DNA from: Acanthosoma haemorrhoidale
Lineage: Eukaryota > Arthropoda > Insecta > Hemiptera > Acanthosomatidae
Direction: 5' to 3'
Length of the DNA stretch: 64,000 bases
Assembly (NCBI GenBank): GCA_930367205.1
Contig: OV884012.1
Coordinates: 58,859,239 to 58,923,238, forward strand
The notes under the pieces were generated by a model. It was not told where the DNA came from, ran no database searches, and saw only the letters and a program-made list of their open reading frames with translations. Numbering within the stretch: position 1 is the first letter of the stretch; each line of letters begins with the position of its first letter. The position numbers were made by a program, and so were the translations under genes. Positions 18,099-31,005 of this stretch are shown piece by piece.

Positions 18099-20144
18099 AC
18101 ATACAAACATAAACATGCAAAGGCATTATTGGGCTATACATGAATATTTAGATGTAAATATCGATTGTATAGCACGTCTATTAGCAGGGATTACTCGCTC
18201 CACTTACTGCCTACTCGAGTTATGCATTGAACCCCACAAACCATTGAGATAGCTTAGAATCCAATCATGATAATTTGCCTAATTTTTGGAGTGTATCCAA
18301 TCCTTTGCATGTAGTTTCTGTGCGAACCAAATTCATATTTGTTTTGAGTTTCTGAACCAAATTAACCAATATTAATTGATAGCTAACTGGATTTTATATG
18401 CTCAATAAAATACTTCTTCTAATTATTAATAAGGGCCCGTTGCCATGGACTTTGTTTTGTTGTAAACATCCATGAGACTTTTCCCTCGAAGTTCACTCGG
18501 TACATTTGTTTGCCTGTGAATCATGTACAGCATTTGTAGACCTGTCTACAGAATATCCAGCTATTCTCCTCCAAAAATGTACGGAATCGGCTATCCGAAG
18601 AAGTTGGAGTTATCTGAATGGTGAAATATTTTTTTAACATTTCAAATTTTCATCCGAATGGTTGCTCAAGCTAGCTGCCCTATTTGAAGAAAGTCACGGG
18701 CAAGTGGCTAAAGCCTAGGTTTTGCGGCCTTGCCTGGCTTCAGCATCATAAATAAATTCCTGGGTTGAATCCTGATCCGACATCATCATTTGTTGATCGT
18801 TGTCTAAAATGGGTCATGAAGGGGAGGTGATTAATCTTAAATATATATATTAGTTTGTTTAATATTCGATTGGCTTGATTAATGTTTTTAAGACAATTTC
18901 TTGTTATTTGTTTTCATAGAGTATTATTTTAATAAATGTGATTTTTCTCAGATCTTATTTATTTTTGTATTTCGGTTCATATATTGTTCTTAAAATCATC
19001 AGAAAATTGTGTTCCCTCACTCAAGTGCTTAGAGCATTCATGCTGCCATCGCCAAGTGCTATTAAAAAAAAAAGTAATACTTGAAGCTAACCCTATTCGC
19101 CGGCAATATTTCCTAAGTGACCCCATTGATTTTGGTTCGGGAGATGGACTTCTGAAAATTGGTCCAGTGTAATATTTAGTAATAAATGACAGTTATTGTG
19201 TCCAGGAATGTGTATTTAGTATTGGGTTTTATTAGGCACAGTTTTCTTCAACATTTAGTGTCCGTGGACAACACACCCTAAACCCCATCTTCACAAGGAT
19301 ATTAACAGTTACAAATTTAAATAAACTGTTACTTACATATTTTATAAAGTTCAGTCATAAACAGTATGGATAATTCAATGATGTATTGTAATTATGTTTA
19401 GTGAAATATGACGGTGAATTTACAAATTATACGAGGTTATTCTAATACGGTTTTCAGCTGAATCTCTTCTGCTGGCAATAGGATACAGGCGTCTACTCGC
19501 TGTATTATTCAGAAGGGATTGGGGTTGGTTATGGACCCTTTCATAATTTTCTCCTTTTTATTTACACTTTTGGAATTGAGAAATGATTCTCTCAAAGATT
19601 TCTATTTTATTTATTTTTTTCTCAAGTATAGACTGTCAGTTCTAAATTGCTGACTTTTTGGGGGAATCGTGATGTGTTGGTTAATGTCGCTCTGATTGCG
19701 TGAAATGTCCTATTATTTACATCTCATTTTTATGTTAGTTCTACCAAGATATGACCCACAAAAATCTCAACATTCCAGCCTATATACTGCCGAACCGCTT
19801 TTTTTTTGTTTTTTTTAAACGATAATTTGTTTAAGATATTTGCCTGACTTTTAGTATTATTTTGTCTAGTTTATTGATGAAAGGTCACAAATATGGAAGC
19901 GCGCGCCAAAACGTGTATTTGACATTATCAGGTATGTCGCGTTCAACATCGCTTTTTTAGCATTTTTTCATTCTTAAATATTTTTATGTACTATAGTTTT
20001 TATTCTATATATACGGTTTTCCACATAGGATATATTATTTTGTCCAGTCTGTCAATTAGTGAGTGAAATATCGCGAGATTATGACTGAAATAGTGAACTG
20101 AGCTATCGTGGATAGGCGTTGTCAGCCTACTCAACACTTTAATA
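18099..20144. other. AT-rich DNA, SINE-like repeat only
   Basis: No coding signal. Contains the SINE-like segment at about 18,690-18,975. The open frames here are short and motif-free. Confidence 0.55.
18690..18975 (+). mobile_element. Possible tRNA-derived SINE with repeat F body
   Basis: TGGCTAAAGCCTAGG (A-box-like) and GGGTTGAATCC (B-box-like, one base short) are about 65 bp apart, followed by the repeat F body also found at 12.1 kb. This is the layout of a Pol III-transcribed SINE head plus tail, but both boxes are imperfect, no target duplication was found, and the 12-kb copy lacks the head. Confidence 0.3.
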
Positions 20145-20393
20145 CTGGAAACAAACGGCTGACTTGGAACCCACATACTATGCTAAATAGACAAGAACTT
20201 GACAGACTTTGGACAACTGGATAGACTACTTCAAACGACATCCCATCTCTCAATAGAAACTAAATTAATAATCTACAAAGTTATACGTAAGCCAATCTGA
20301 ACATACGGAATAGAGCTATGGGGGCCAGCAAAAACGTCGTACATCAAGCGTATCCAATCCTTTCAATCAAAAGCCCTGAGAACAATCATAAGA
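20145..20393 (+). mobile_element. LINE-B ORF2 fragment
   Basis: Matches the segment LTWNPHTRLKRQEL through KSNIKRIQSFQSK with several frame-breaking differences. Truncated on both sides. Confidence 0.85.
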
Positions 20394-21317
20394 CCATAAC
20401 ATCTATAAACAGTATAAATTGTGAACCCCTTGCAGAAACCCAAAAACGCTCTAAGAGTGATATCTGAATTGAAAAAATCCACGAATTGACGACCAGTATT
20501 AAGACTAACAAGAAATATCCAAGACCCAAAACATCCCACCTCATTAAGAATGACTAATAGTGGTACAGATCCGTAGCTATCAGGGTGGCTAAGCTCATTG
20601 CAGACATTATTACACATGTTCTTGCCATCGGAGGTAAAATTATGTATGTTGTTTAGTATCAAGTTTTGAGTGAAACAAATATTATATTTAATTTGTAAAA
20701 TATTTTACTTTTAATATTTTAATAATTTGTATATTGAACTTATGACTTATATTATTAATGGTAATATAAGTCAAAAAATTACTTTGATTTTACACTATCG
20801 ATAAAATTAATTTCTTTTCCTGCCTAATAGAAATTTGGGATGAATAAATACGCTCAGAAACGCTGGGTAAGGAACGTTGTTTTATTGTATAAGATAAATT
20901 CAGGAATAGATATGTTCCTTAGGAAGTCCCATTAACACATGCGTTAGTTCTTATAGGTTGGTTAAGCAGTGAACTCGAACTTGAAGATGGTCGCAGTGAA
21001 AATAGTCTTGCATTGCGATTAATTATTGCGCTAAAATTAAAACTACTGTGATGCCTAAATGCGGGAAACTACGCAGGTTCCTCCGACATAAATAGCCACG
21101 ATCAATATCTACAATCTACCAGAAATAAGCTAATTGGAGTTAAAAACCTTGCGGACATTGTAAGTCCACTACTTCATTAGGAAGATAAGGAATGGCCGAC
21201 TCCTGATATCAGCGATACAAAGAGCTATCAGACAGTAGAGGAAGTAAATCGAAAGAATTGGTGGGAAAATCAAATGATCGGAAATGGGGGGGGGGGGGGG
21301 GGGGTCGTGGTCACTTA
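20394..21317. other. Unassigned DNA with a 19-G run
   Basis: A 99-codon minus-strand open frame (20,363-20,662) has no recognisable motif, ordinary AT-rich codon content, and partly overlaps the LINE fragment, so I do not call it a gene. A run of 19 G lies at 21,286-21,304. Confidence 0.5.
21286..21304. repeat. Poly(G) run (19 bp)
   Basis: Nineteen consecutive G residues, directly before a LINE-B fragment. Long G runs are prone to sequencing error and can form G-quadruplexes. Confidence 0.9.
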
Positions 21318-21905
21318 TGTCCCAATCTGGACATACGAAATAGAGCTATGGGGGCCAGCAAAAAAGTCAAATATCAAGCTTATCCAATATTTTCAATCAA
21401 AAGTCCTGGTAACAATAGTAAATGCCCCTTATTACGTAAGCAACAAAACCCTTCATAACGATCTTAAAATACTTTACATTCTTGAACTCATCCGTTCCAA
21501 GTTCATGAAATTCCATAGTAACCTAACAAAACGCTGTACCCCGTAGCTCAGTCAAAATTACAGAAGTGTAATTCACCACTCATCTTCCTCGGAGACTAGA
21601 ACGGCAGTGGCCTCGTGACCAGCTACGGTGCCAGTGGGAGTCACCAATTTCTCCAATCATGTCCTGAGCGTAAGTGGCTCTCGCACTCTTTGTCAGCCTC
21701 CACTGGCTCGTATCCGGGACACGGACTCCACCTCCTCTTTCACACGCGAGGGAGGTGACAACGATGTGGATTTATACGATAGGTGTCTGGGCTTTTTGTA
21801 AATACTGTATGACTGAGTGAGTGAATGAAAATTGTAAACATGGTATGAATGAGAACATTTATCACAATTACTTATCACAAAATATATCGGATTGTATAAA
21901 ATAAG
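21318..21905 (+). mobile_element. LINE-B 3' fragment (ORF2 end and 3' UTR)
   Basis: Starts at IWTYEIELWG, runs through the ORF2 C-terminus (frame broken near 21,530) and the long form of the 3' UTR (GTCAGCCTCCACTGGCTCG, GGAGGTGACAACG, TGAGTGAGTGAATGA). Confidence 0.85.
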
Positions 21906-24900
21906 CACAGGTCACTGTAAGGTACAAAAACCTGGAGACGCTACAAGCAAAGTAATTAAAAAAAATATTCAAATTGAAAAGGGTTCAGTTCCTTTTCAGT
22001 TCTTCAAAATAGGGGTTTTGAATAGGATTTTGTGGCGATTAAAAAAATTTGTTTAATCACTTAAAACTTGTTACAATCATAAGAGACATATTGTTCAGTA
22101 TAAGAGACAGCAATAAGGTATTTTGTATGTAAAAGTAAAAAAATAATCATGAAATTAACAGAAAAAAGTAAAACGTTTTATTTTATATTGGTTACTATTT
22201 TTTTTTTACAGGGACCGGGTTGGTGCCATCATAGGCTTCAAGACTCTTGTTCCGTGTAGATTTTACATAGTGTAGATTTGGTGTAGATAGTTGAAGTGGT
22301 TCGAGAGTTAATCATAATATTTGTGGTACTATTTATCTAAAAAGTTTGATAAAAAAATAATTATATTTGGATGTCTCCAAAATTTGTATTAATGCCTTGT
22401 TATTGGTGTTCATCTATTCGATTTCTAGCAGTGGAATAAAGTTTCGATTTCTCAATGAATGCATTTACGATCAAAATTAATAAGTATTAGGAAAGAGGTA
22501 GCACGTTTTTTCAGAGCCCAAAGGGTTTCTACCAGCATGTAAAATTGCATATGAACGGGATTCACTATAATGGCGTGAAATCCTCAAAATTTTATCTACT
22601 ATCCGATTTTTCTAGACGTTTGTCATACAAAAAAATCTTTCATTAAAAATAAAAGATTATGGAAAAACAATGGTTCTATTTTATTTATACTAAAAATCAC
22701 TCAATATTATTTTAAGCTCTTTTAATCGAGATCATCTTATAACTACAGCTCATTTAAATTATAGATATACCTAATCATAATATGAAGACTGAAAAAAATA
22801 AATAAAAATATTAGGCTGAAATTGTTTTTTTAACTGTCATTAAGCTACAAGTCTGGTTCGTAGCATTGAATAGGCCTTTGAGAGTAAAGCTATTGAATGT
22901 ATAATGTTTACCTTTGAGGAGTAAATGAGGGAACTTCAACCTGGCTAAGAGGAAAACTTCTCTACATAGCAAGCCACATGTTTAAAATTATAAAAAAATA
23001 TCAACACTAAGTATATATAATTTTTATAATTACCTTTGATTGAAATAAATGTGGGTTTAACTTCTTCATTAGTATCATTTAATGCCAAAAAATAATTAAC
23101 TTAACTATGTAAAAAATGTTTTCCTTGTTAGTAACTTTATTGACGAAATTGCCAAGTGAGAGGGAGCCATTATTCCACTCGGTGGCACCTATGATCCTGT
23201 TTCGGAGGGATTCGAGATTTTCTTCTTGGGAAGTGAATGTAAATATAAGCATAATAAATAATACAATACAAGGTATCTTACACTTATTGTATGATATACA
23301 AAAAAAAATTACGAATCTTTTTTCAGAATTACGGGGAATCTATCCTCTCAACATCTCTCCCTGACTAAGTAAATGTAGGCAGTTAAGAGACACCAACCCA
23401 TATTTCAAGCCCAGTCAGATCCCTCTATTCGGACCTCTATTGTCCCGGCTCTGTTTATTCCCAGTAGTAACACTCAGTTGTGTGCGGTAGCTTTTTAGTT
23501 TAAACCACTATAAAATAAAATATATATTAGCTTAGCATTGATAAAAAATTATTGCCCCCTGTGATGCGGTGAAATATGTGTCCCCATATAGTAAAGTATG
23601 TGTCCCGTTTAAAATAGTAATTTTTAATTTTAGTTTAAAATAGATTTTTTTTTTTGATTTTTTGAAAGAAAAGAAAATTTCCTGAGCCATGGAGGTGTCT
23701 TAATTAAGAAATTGTATAAGAATTTAAGCAGATCAAATCGTTTAGGTCACTAACTATGATTATTGCCGAATCCTGGTGGCGTGGTTCATACCCAACCCTT
23801 TTATTCTCCGTGTATGAAGAAATAACTTATTTAATCACTTATCACTTATTATAATGGATATTTACTTCTATAATCACAAGGTTTTTCTGGTGTAAATTAA
23901 GGTTCAAAGGCTATTTTAATTTCAGATCGGGAAATTGAATAGATTTTATAAGGTGTTCCCCACAGTCACTTTTCTCAAATCTATGTAGGACAAATAAATT
24001 GAGTGGAGAAAATAGAGGTGACCCCGAACCAAGAGATCCCGTTCTCTCTAGCCAGTGGGAAAAAAAAATCAAGTCTCACTTCCTCAAGAGCGTAGCAGTG
24101 AGAAGCCAATCGACCGCAGATAAGTTGCTAGAAGCGGATCAGTTTTTGTTGGAAGTCTTTCTACCTCCCGGTCTAAACATAACTACACGGTTGAGACGGA
24201 CCAATCATATTATATGATTTATATAAATTAAATATAAATTTCAGAGAAATAATAATAATAATAATAATGTCAACTCTTTTTGACTTTAATAGTCAATTTG
24301 AATGAATTATAAGAATTAATAAGAAATAAATGTAATAATCAGAGATTGATTGTTTGTTATACGGATTCAGCTATCTACGTACACAACTTTGTAGAGAGAC
24401 AACTTTTATTATTTTTTCAAATGAGAACTCCACAACCAGTGAAGCAGTTGCTCGTGTAGTTGGGGACCCTTCTCCTGATGATTACATTCATTTCTTATTA
24501 ATTCTTGTATTCCAATTAAACTAAGCATAAGAGCACTGATGACTCTTTGACAGTCAAAAGCTCTTTTCAAAATATGTAACCGTGGAGAGACAATTTTTTA
24601 TTTCTGCTGTCCCTGGTCGCCTCCAAGTACATAGATCTTAAAAGCCTACCACGTTATGCCACTGTTCAAATAAATATAGTCCGTCTATAATTAATTAAAT
24701 TTACATTAATAAAATACATCCAATGGGATTCCAATTCAGGTATAAATTCTAACGACCCGAGCGTAAATATATGCCATACTCACTATAGGCATTGCCTTGG
24801 CTAAATAAACCTGTTCATTATATCAAACTAATAATTGAACATTGCGTCACTTTTACCTCTCAAAGAGGAGTTTCGTGTTGATCAATAGAAGTTTAAGATG

Positions 24901-25848
24901 GATATTAAAAAAATAATCATAAGCTTTAACTGTGATACAATAAAGTACTTTAATTTTTTTTTAATAAAAATTAATGTTATATACATGTCACAAAAATACT
25001 TTTTCTGAAGCCTTGATTTGTCTTGAAACCCACTGTCTTCAACCTGCAGTGGGGCTTGTGTTGCCATCTCCTTGCAGTTCTACCCAGTGAAGTGACCGAA
25101 GGTTGTAGAATTGCCTCGTGCACGCTGAATTTAGTTGCATGCTTTCATCCATCAGAAAATAAGTCTACTTGACTTCTAGATGATACCACATTCACCTAAC
25201 AGCACAGAACGAGGGAGCTATACCACCTGACAATAGAAAATACCATCTCCCAACCGATGCATTCCCGAAGGGTTTAACTGTACTGTATATATCTGTGGGT
25301 GGGCGAGGGTGACGGGACCAATAATCATCATCTAGCGTCATCTTGCGGCTGCATCCTGAACTTAGATAGTCTGTTGGAAGGGCCAGTGGATTCATTCTGT
25401 ATCCACAAGTACAGTGTACAGTGTACAAGTATTTATTCTGTGTACACAAGTAGTGTACAGACGGTTGTCGAGGGAGCCCGCTTTCTAGCTATCTTACTCC
25501 GCTGTTTACAGTTCATTAAATAGTTATCTCAATCATTCAAAACAGTGTTTCTAATATGAATCCCGACACGGCTATTTCTAATACCCCATCTCCTAGATAT
25601 ATTATAGTCTCTTTCTTCATCTTTATATATTCACTGTCTAGGCTTTAACCTAATTGTGTATTCTTTCTCGGATATCGGCCTTTATCACATTTGTACAATT
25701 GCTGTACACTGAAAAGTTCAGTATTGGCTTAATATTTATACGAGCTCAAATACAATATTTTATGGACAAAAAGCATGGCTTTTTTTTCCCGACTTTCAGC
25801 TACTTCTGCCTCTTAGTTCATGAATACAATAGCAAAGATTTAAATAAA
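21906..25848. other. AT-rich DNA, no gene recognised
   Basis: Two stretches have more balanced composition: 23,145-23,230 (minus strand, a possible short exon-like peptide beginning QEENLESLRNRIIGATEW) and 24,000-24,215 (plus strand, about 72 codons). Neither shows a motif I recognise or good splice sites. An (AAT)n microsatellite lies at 24,247-24,268. Confidence 0.5.
24247..24268. repeat. (AAT)n microsatellite
   Basis: About seven AAT units. Confidence 0.9.
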
Positions 25849-25853
25849 ACCAT

Positions 25854-27239
25854 TGTATCCACCGCTAACTACGTAAGATAAATCACCCTATAATCTATTG
25901 TATATATATTTTAAATTGGTTATAATATGTTAATTAATTTAAACAAATGTAAATAACATTACCAAACCATAAGTCATACCAGTGTAAATATTGTAAACCA
26001 GAAAGGACGCAGCTGCAAAAAAACTAGTCAGAGGTCCTTAAAGCGAGAGTCAGGTAGCGGGAGGGGGGTAGGGGTAGCTAGGAGGCTGGGTGGGACAAGC
26101 CAGCGTCGCCGCAACCCAGCGGTTTAGTTGGTCAGAATAACACCCCAGATCATTGGTTACTAAGGGATATAAATAGGGCCTCATTTTGGCCTGTAAAACA
26201 TGTCAGACACCTCCGTTTTAGTAACCATTTTGCAAGTTGGAGCAAACTCGCATGAAGTCTTACCGGCTTACGCATTATTGACTTACCCCAATCTATCACT
26301 GCACCTGAAGCTATTGATTTACTAGCTATTTAGAGTTTACTCAGGCCCACTCTGTTGTATGGTGCACCGCTTTTTCGCTATCAGTGACTCCAACAAATCC
26401 AAAACGGTTTACTGACGAAAATACATACTTCATTCGAGCAGATACAGTGATCTTTGATCATTAGATCACGAGATCTTTGATTTGCCTACGGTAGATGAAT
26501 TCATTCAACGTAGACATATCAAATTTTTCGACTCCCTGCAGTACCTGACAAACCCGGTGTTTAACACGATAACCCCCGCTCCGTTCCCCCATCGATGGCA
26601 AGACGCAGTCGAGGCAGGAACGCTTTAGTCTTAGGTTCTAGTTTTAGGTTTAGTTTTTAGTTACACTTTAGTTAGTTAGGTTTAGTTACAAAACTGAAAA
26701 AAAAAACTGTATATCATTCTAACTACGGCTCCCTCTCTGACTACCTGCAGCTGCACTGATGTTTCAAGAATTGGCCTTCTCATTTATGAAAATCTCTGGG
26801 TCTCACTTCCTAACCTCGCTATGTTTTAGAACGGCCTCGTCAGGCCCCACACTTTCCTAAGGGATTCTCTGTCTTCATGTCGCTAAAACTAGCATCTTCT
26901 TGGGAAAGACCTCTACCTAGTAGTGTCTCCCACGGCAATCCAGTCTGCCTCTCTCCGGTTCACACTCGCCTTTGGGATCCGGACGGTTTTCACCTACCCT
27001 CAGATACCGAATGTGAATTCGTGGTCATTCCAATACCACATAAACTACTTACAATACCTACCCTATAACTCTTCTCCTGAACATAGTGCATTGTCGGGGC
27101 ACATACCTATCAAATATGGAGTCAGAAAGTACGGTAGAAAGACCCGTCATGAAGCAATTGTCCAGGTCATAGCCTAATCAACGCTCGCTTCGTCACTAGG
27201 GCTAGGGTAACTAGGCACCCCCATCGTGACGACCCGACA
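25854..27239 (+). mobile_element. Solo LTR, family LTR-C (with LINE-A insertion)
   Basis: Begins TGTATCC and ends CCCGACA, flanked by the 5-bp duplication ACCAT at 25,849-25,853 and 27,240-27,244. A TATA box (GGATATAAATAG) lies near 26,168. The LTR-C core (TCGCTATGTTTTAG to GTCGGGGCAC) follows, then the type-1 end (GTGACGACCCGACA). Without the LINE-A piece at about 26,197-26,710 its length is about 870 bp, close to the other LTR-C copies. No gag or pol adjoins it, so it is a solo LTR left by LTR-LTR recombination. Confidence 0.85.
26197..26710 (+). mobile_element. LINE-A 3' fragment inside solo LTR
   Basis: Matches the complement of 59,480-59,930 (GACACCTCCGTTTTAGTAACC, GTAGATGAATTCATTCAACG, AACCCGGTGTTTAACACGATA) and ends in a TTAGTTTTTAG-rich 3' UTR with a short A11 tail. 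The same LTR position in the copy at 58.3 kb is empty. A possible target repeat is CTGTA only, so the duplication is uncertain. Confidence 0.8.
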
Positions 27240-27244
27240 ACCAT

Positions 27245-29796
27245 CATTACTTAATCAATGTTAAAACAAATATTAATAATATGAATGAACAATTAGTGTC
27301 CTTAAGAGCTGATATGTTTAGACATATTTTACATTGCAGTTGACATTTTGCAAACCAAGTTTTGTTTGGCCTACACGATATCTCCCAATCAAAAAAATCT
27401 AAACTGACTTGAGATAAACCAAAATCGGATTCAAGGGTAATTCTATCTTACAGGGAAGAAACCTCTAGTGCATTGCAGCAAAATATTTAAAATTATGTAT
27501 AAATAACATTTCTTAAAGCATATTTTATTCTTGGGATTTTAATAAATGTATTAAAAATTAAAAAAAAAAACTTTTTATCATTAACCTTTCTTATTTATTT
27601 CAAAGGTAAATTATTGATTTTATGTTAGGAACTATGCTGCATATATGATCTGAATAATTTAATAGGCGTTGAAATATAAGATATTAATGGATGAAATGGT
27701 TAGAAGGCATGCTACGGCATCTAACAGCCGATCATAAATGGCAAAATTGCTTTAAAGGGCTGCCATCGTACGGTAAGGTAGTCCAGCTATGTGGTCAAGG
27801 AACTGTCCGGGAATTTAATAATCTTGTGTAGAACATCCTTACGCTGAGCTAGCCTCTCAAGGCGCTCAATTTATCACAGTCTTACATTGGCCAATCGAGT
27901 CAAATTCACAAGTCCCACCATGTTGTTTTTAGTTTATAATAATAATTATATGTTTCTCCAAAATTCTATTATCGTAAAATTTAAAGCGTATTCTCTTCAT
28001 TTGGAAATGTGGGAAAGTGTGTGCGTATATCAAAATCTTCATTTCCAACAAACAACTCTACCGAATCCTAAGATTCTCCACGTGAGGTGATCATGTATGA
28101 GGCACGTGACGTATACTTTATACCGGTATTTCGTTTCTTGTTTACGTTGCATCTGAATTACGATAGGATAATTCCGACCAGATTACACAAGGACCTCATG
28201 CGAGTGTAAATTGTATGCCGAAAACTTGTTATTGGGGATTCTCTATTAATGTAGGGATTCTAGTAGTATTAGGGATTCTCTATTATTATCACTAAATAAT
28301 GCTTTGAAACTGTACAACTATACACACTTCTAGACATTTTAATGAAGAATCTGTGTAAAGAACGTCGAATCAAGGCTCATAGTACTTAGCTGCTTTTTGA
28401 TACTTGCAAATTGTGGGTGAAAACATTTTATTATAGGAATGTCAATTGCATATGGTTCAAGATAATTAACCGGATCTAATTTATCCTCTGCCAATCTCGT
28501 ATTATGTGGCTAATTACGAAATTAATATGCATAGAAGTATTAATTTTATTCAGGTCCGATGATTACTTGCAGTTTCCCAAAAAGTTTTTTTTTAATTTTT
28601 CTTTGGTTTCGTTGTTAGGGTTTTGCTGGGTTTTATAAGAGGTAGGACCACTGTGAGGCAACTTCTTACCAGGCAATATGCCAAGTGCCGTCACTGGAGA
28701 ATGTTCCATTCTGCTTGTTTTAATTCATTTGTGATAGCTGATTTTCGTGAACATTAGTAAGTATAACTGCTTAAAGGCTTTAAAACTGTCATTCACTCAT
28801 GTTTTTTGAAAGTCAGAACATTTTCCATGGTAGCTCCATATAACCGATCATGCAAAAACTAACGATGGGTTGTTGTTAATAAATTACTTAGTAATTAAAA
28901 AATAGGTAAATATCTTTAAGTACTGAAAAGGCTATTAAATTAAAGATGTTGATGTTCTGATAAATAATTTGAGGCTTTAATGGTCTATTGTTTGAAAAAG
29001 TCATAAAAACCGCTATTAGAGTCGTTTTCAGATATTTAAGGAAATCCTCAATTGTGCGATTCAGACTGACTTGAATTTTTTTTTTATGAAGCCCTTGTTG
29101 ATTGATGATGGATTATGAGAACCCAGTAATCGTTTCATGCAATATATTTCCGTGGGCCAAGGCAATTACAATATGACAAATTTCGTAGTAGCCCATTAAT
29201 TGTAGATTGCACATTGTAACCTCGTTTTATTTGTTATTAGAGATAAGGAAACGGTAGATAAGGATAGCCTAGCTATGAAAGTTGAAAAGAATCCTCTAGG
29301 TCAACAATCAAAGAAGTAGGGATAGGGTCCTTCCAGCCGTTTGATCCCCTTATTTTTCGATTCCAAAGGGGAGGAATTAATTGGCGGGAATATGATAGAT
29401 CTGTTACTCGTCTGTAGGTCTAGCTAAATGAAAATGGTCAAATGGAGATTATAAATGAGTCTTTCGGATAAGCCTGTAAATGTCATGGCCAGAATATAAT
29501 AATAAAGAGTAAGCCAAAATATATTTTTATGGAAAGTGCAAATGGAAATGGAAAAATGGAAATAGTTTGATTTAACCACGGACGCCAAGAACAAACATCC
29601 TTCCTTTTTTCACATTTTTTGTCCTTTTCTTTGTTTACTGATTTATGTTTATTAGATTATACATTATTAAAATAATACTGATTTTCTCAAAATGGAAACA
29701 GCGAAATTGTAGACAGTAATAAAATTCATAATTTTCTCAGCTATGTTTTTTTAATAAAAATTAAAATTACTGCTGGATTGTGGAATATTATAATTA
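27245..29796. other. AT-rich DNA, no gene recognised
   Basis: No motif-bearing frame, RNA gene or repeat of note. Confidence 0.55.
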
Positions 29797-30075
29797 TAAA
29801 ACAGTTTTACTGTCTTTCCACAACTTATAACTTCTTCTTTGATGTAACAGCGCTTTCGACAGCTGAGAGCTTTTCTAAGCTGTCGTAAAGTGATGAGCAT
29901 GGATGTAGCAGCCTTAGTTAAATATATAAAAATATACTAGTGTTTTAGATGAGTTTTATATATCCCACATAACCATAGTCGGAGATAACTGAAGATGGCA
30001 GCTTAGATCTGTCGAAAGAGCTGTTACATTAAAGAAGAAGTTATAAGTTGTGGAAAGACAATAAAACTGTTTTAT
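29797..30075. mobile_element. MITE with ~63-bp terminal inverted repeats
   Basis: The first 63 bp (AAAACAGTTTTACTGTCTTT...) match the reverse complement of the last 63 bp with about three mismatches. Total length is about 278 bp. The termini are flanked by TA, suggesting a Tc1/mariner-type TA duplication. There is no coding capacity. An inner hairpin (CGACAGCT ... AGCTGTCG) lies just inside the left repeat. Confidence 0.8.
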
Positions 30076-30639
30076 ATTTCAAATCCCCTATATTTTGATT
30101 AACATATAATACAATATATCAAGGAAGTAAATAAACTAAAGCTGCACGTGGTGCTTCTATATTGTCTGTAGCTATGCTACATTTTATAGAGAATATGAAA
30201 TTACAGCTCTTGTTTAAGTTATATGTACCATGTTACTCCTCACGTATAACTTTAATATTCTCCACGTGGGATATCTTATAAAATAAAAACTACAAATATT
30301 TATTTAAATTGGAAGTAATTGTTGAAGATGTCGCATTGTCCAGCAGTCTTGCGGGATTCATTGCGCAGTATTCGGGGCCAATGGGATTCGGTTAAAGTAT
30401 TGTGATATGCAGATTTTGTTTACATAGAAATGACCATTTTTCTAATTATTGATGGTAAATCAAGGTCACTTCATTCGTATAGTATACATAATTAAATGCA
30501 ACCTTTATTAAGTGTGATGTGTCTCAAGTGACATAAAATAAGGGATGAAGAATGTTTTAATTTTACAGAAATTTTGTAATAAGAAGTTAAAATTAAATAT
30601 CATCGATAATTATTAGCCAAGATGATATACTGGCAAATT

Positions 30640-30725
30640 CGGGACTAGAACCTTCCCCAACCGAAACTCTACCGACTAAGTAGCACAACTCCTACCAGGA
30701 AGCCCTCAGCCCGACTCAGGCAGTC
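30640..30725 (-). other. tRNA-like (SINE head-like) segment
   Basis: On the minus strand TTAGTCGGTAGAG resembles an A-box of a Lys-type tRNA and GGTTCTAGTCCCG resembles a B-box, but they are only about 17 bp apart, too close for a real tRNA. Probably a decayed, deleted SINE head. Confidence 0.3.
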
Positions 30726-30769
30726 GATTTTTTTCTTTCGCTAATAATTAATATGATGATAATGATATG

Positions 30770-30850
30770 GTATGAATGAAAACACTTATCTCAATTATTT
30801 ATTGCCTATTAAGTAGACAGATTGTAATTTCATCATAATAAAGTTGTTAT
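30770..30850 (+). mobile_element. LINE-B terminal 3' fragment
   Basis: GGTATGAATGAAAACACTTATCTCAATT, a TTGCCTATTAAG segment, AGATTGTAATTTCATCATAATAAAG: the last ~80 bp of LINE-B. A second, more decayed copy of the same end is visible at about 30,895-31,005. Confidence 0.65.
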
Positions 30851-31005
30851 TGAATTATCGAAAAAAATAATTAATAAAATTATCTAAATACTTTATGATA
30901 TGATGAATGCCATGTCGTAAAAATGGTAATAATAAGATCATTTATCACAACTTCCCATTTCCTTATTAGGGCAGATTATAACTTGTTTGAAATAAATATT
31001 AAAAG

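Noticed and set aside
20363..20662. 99-codon minus-strand ORF as a host gene
   Set aside because: Partly overlaps a LINE-B fragment, no motif, no splice or promoter context.
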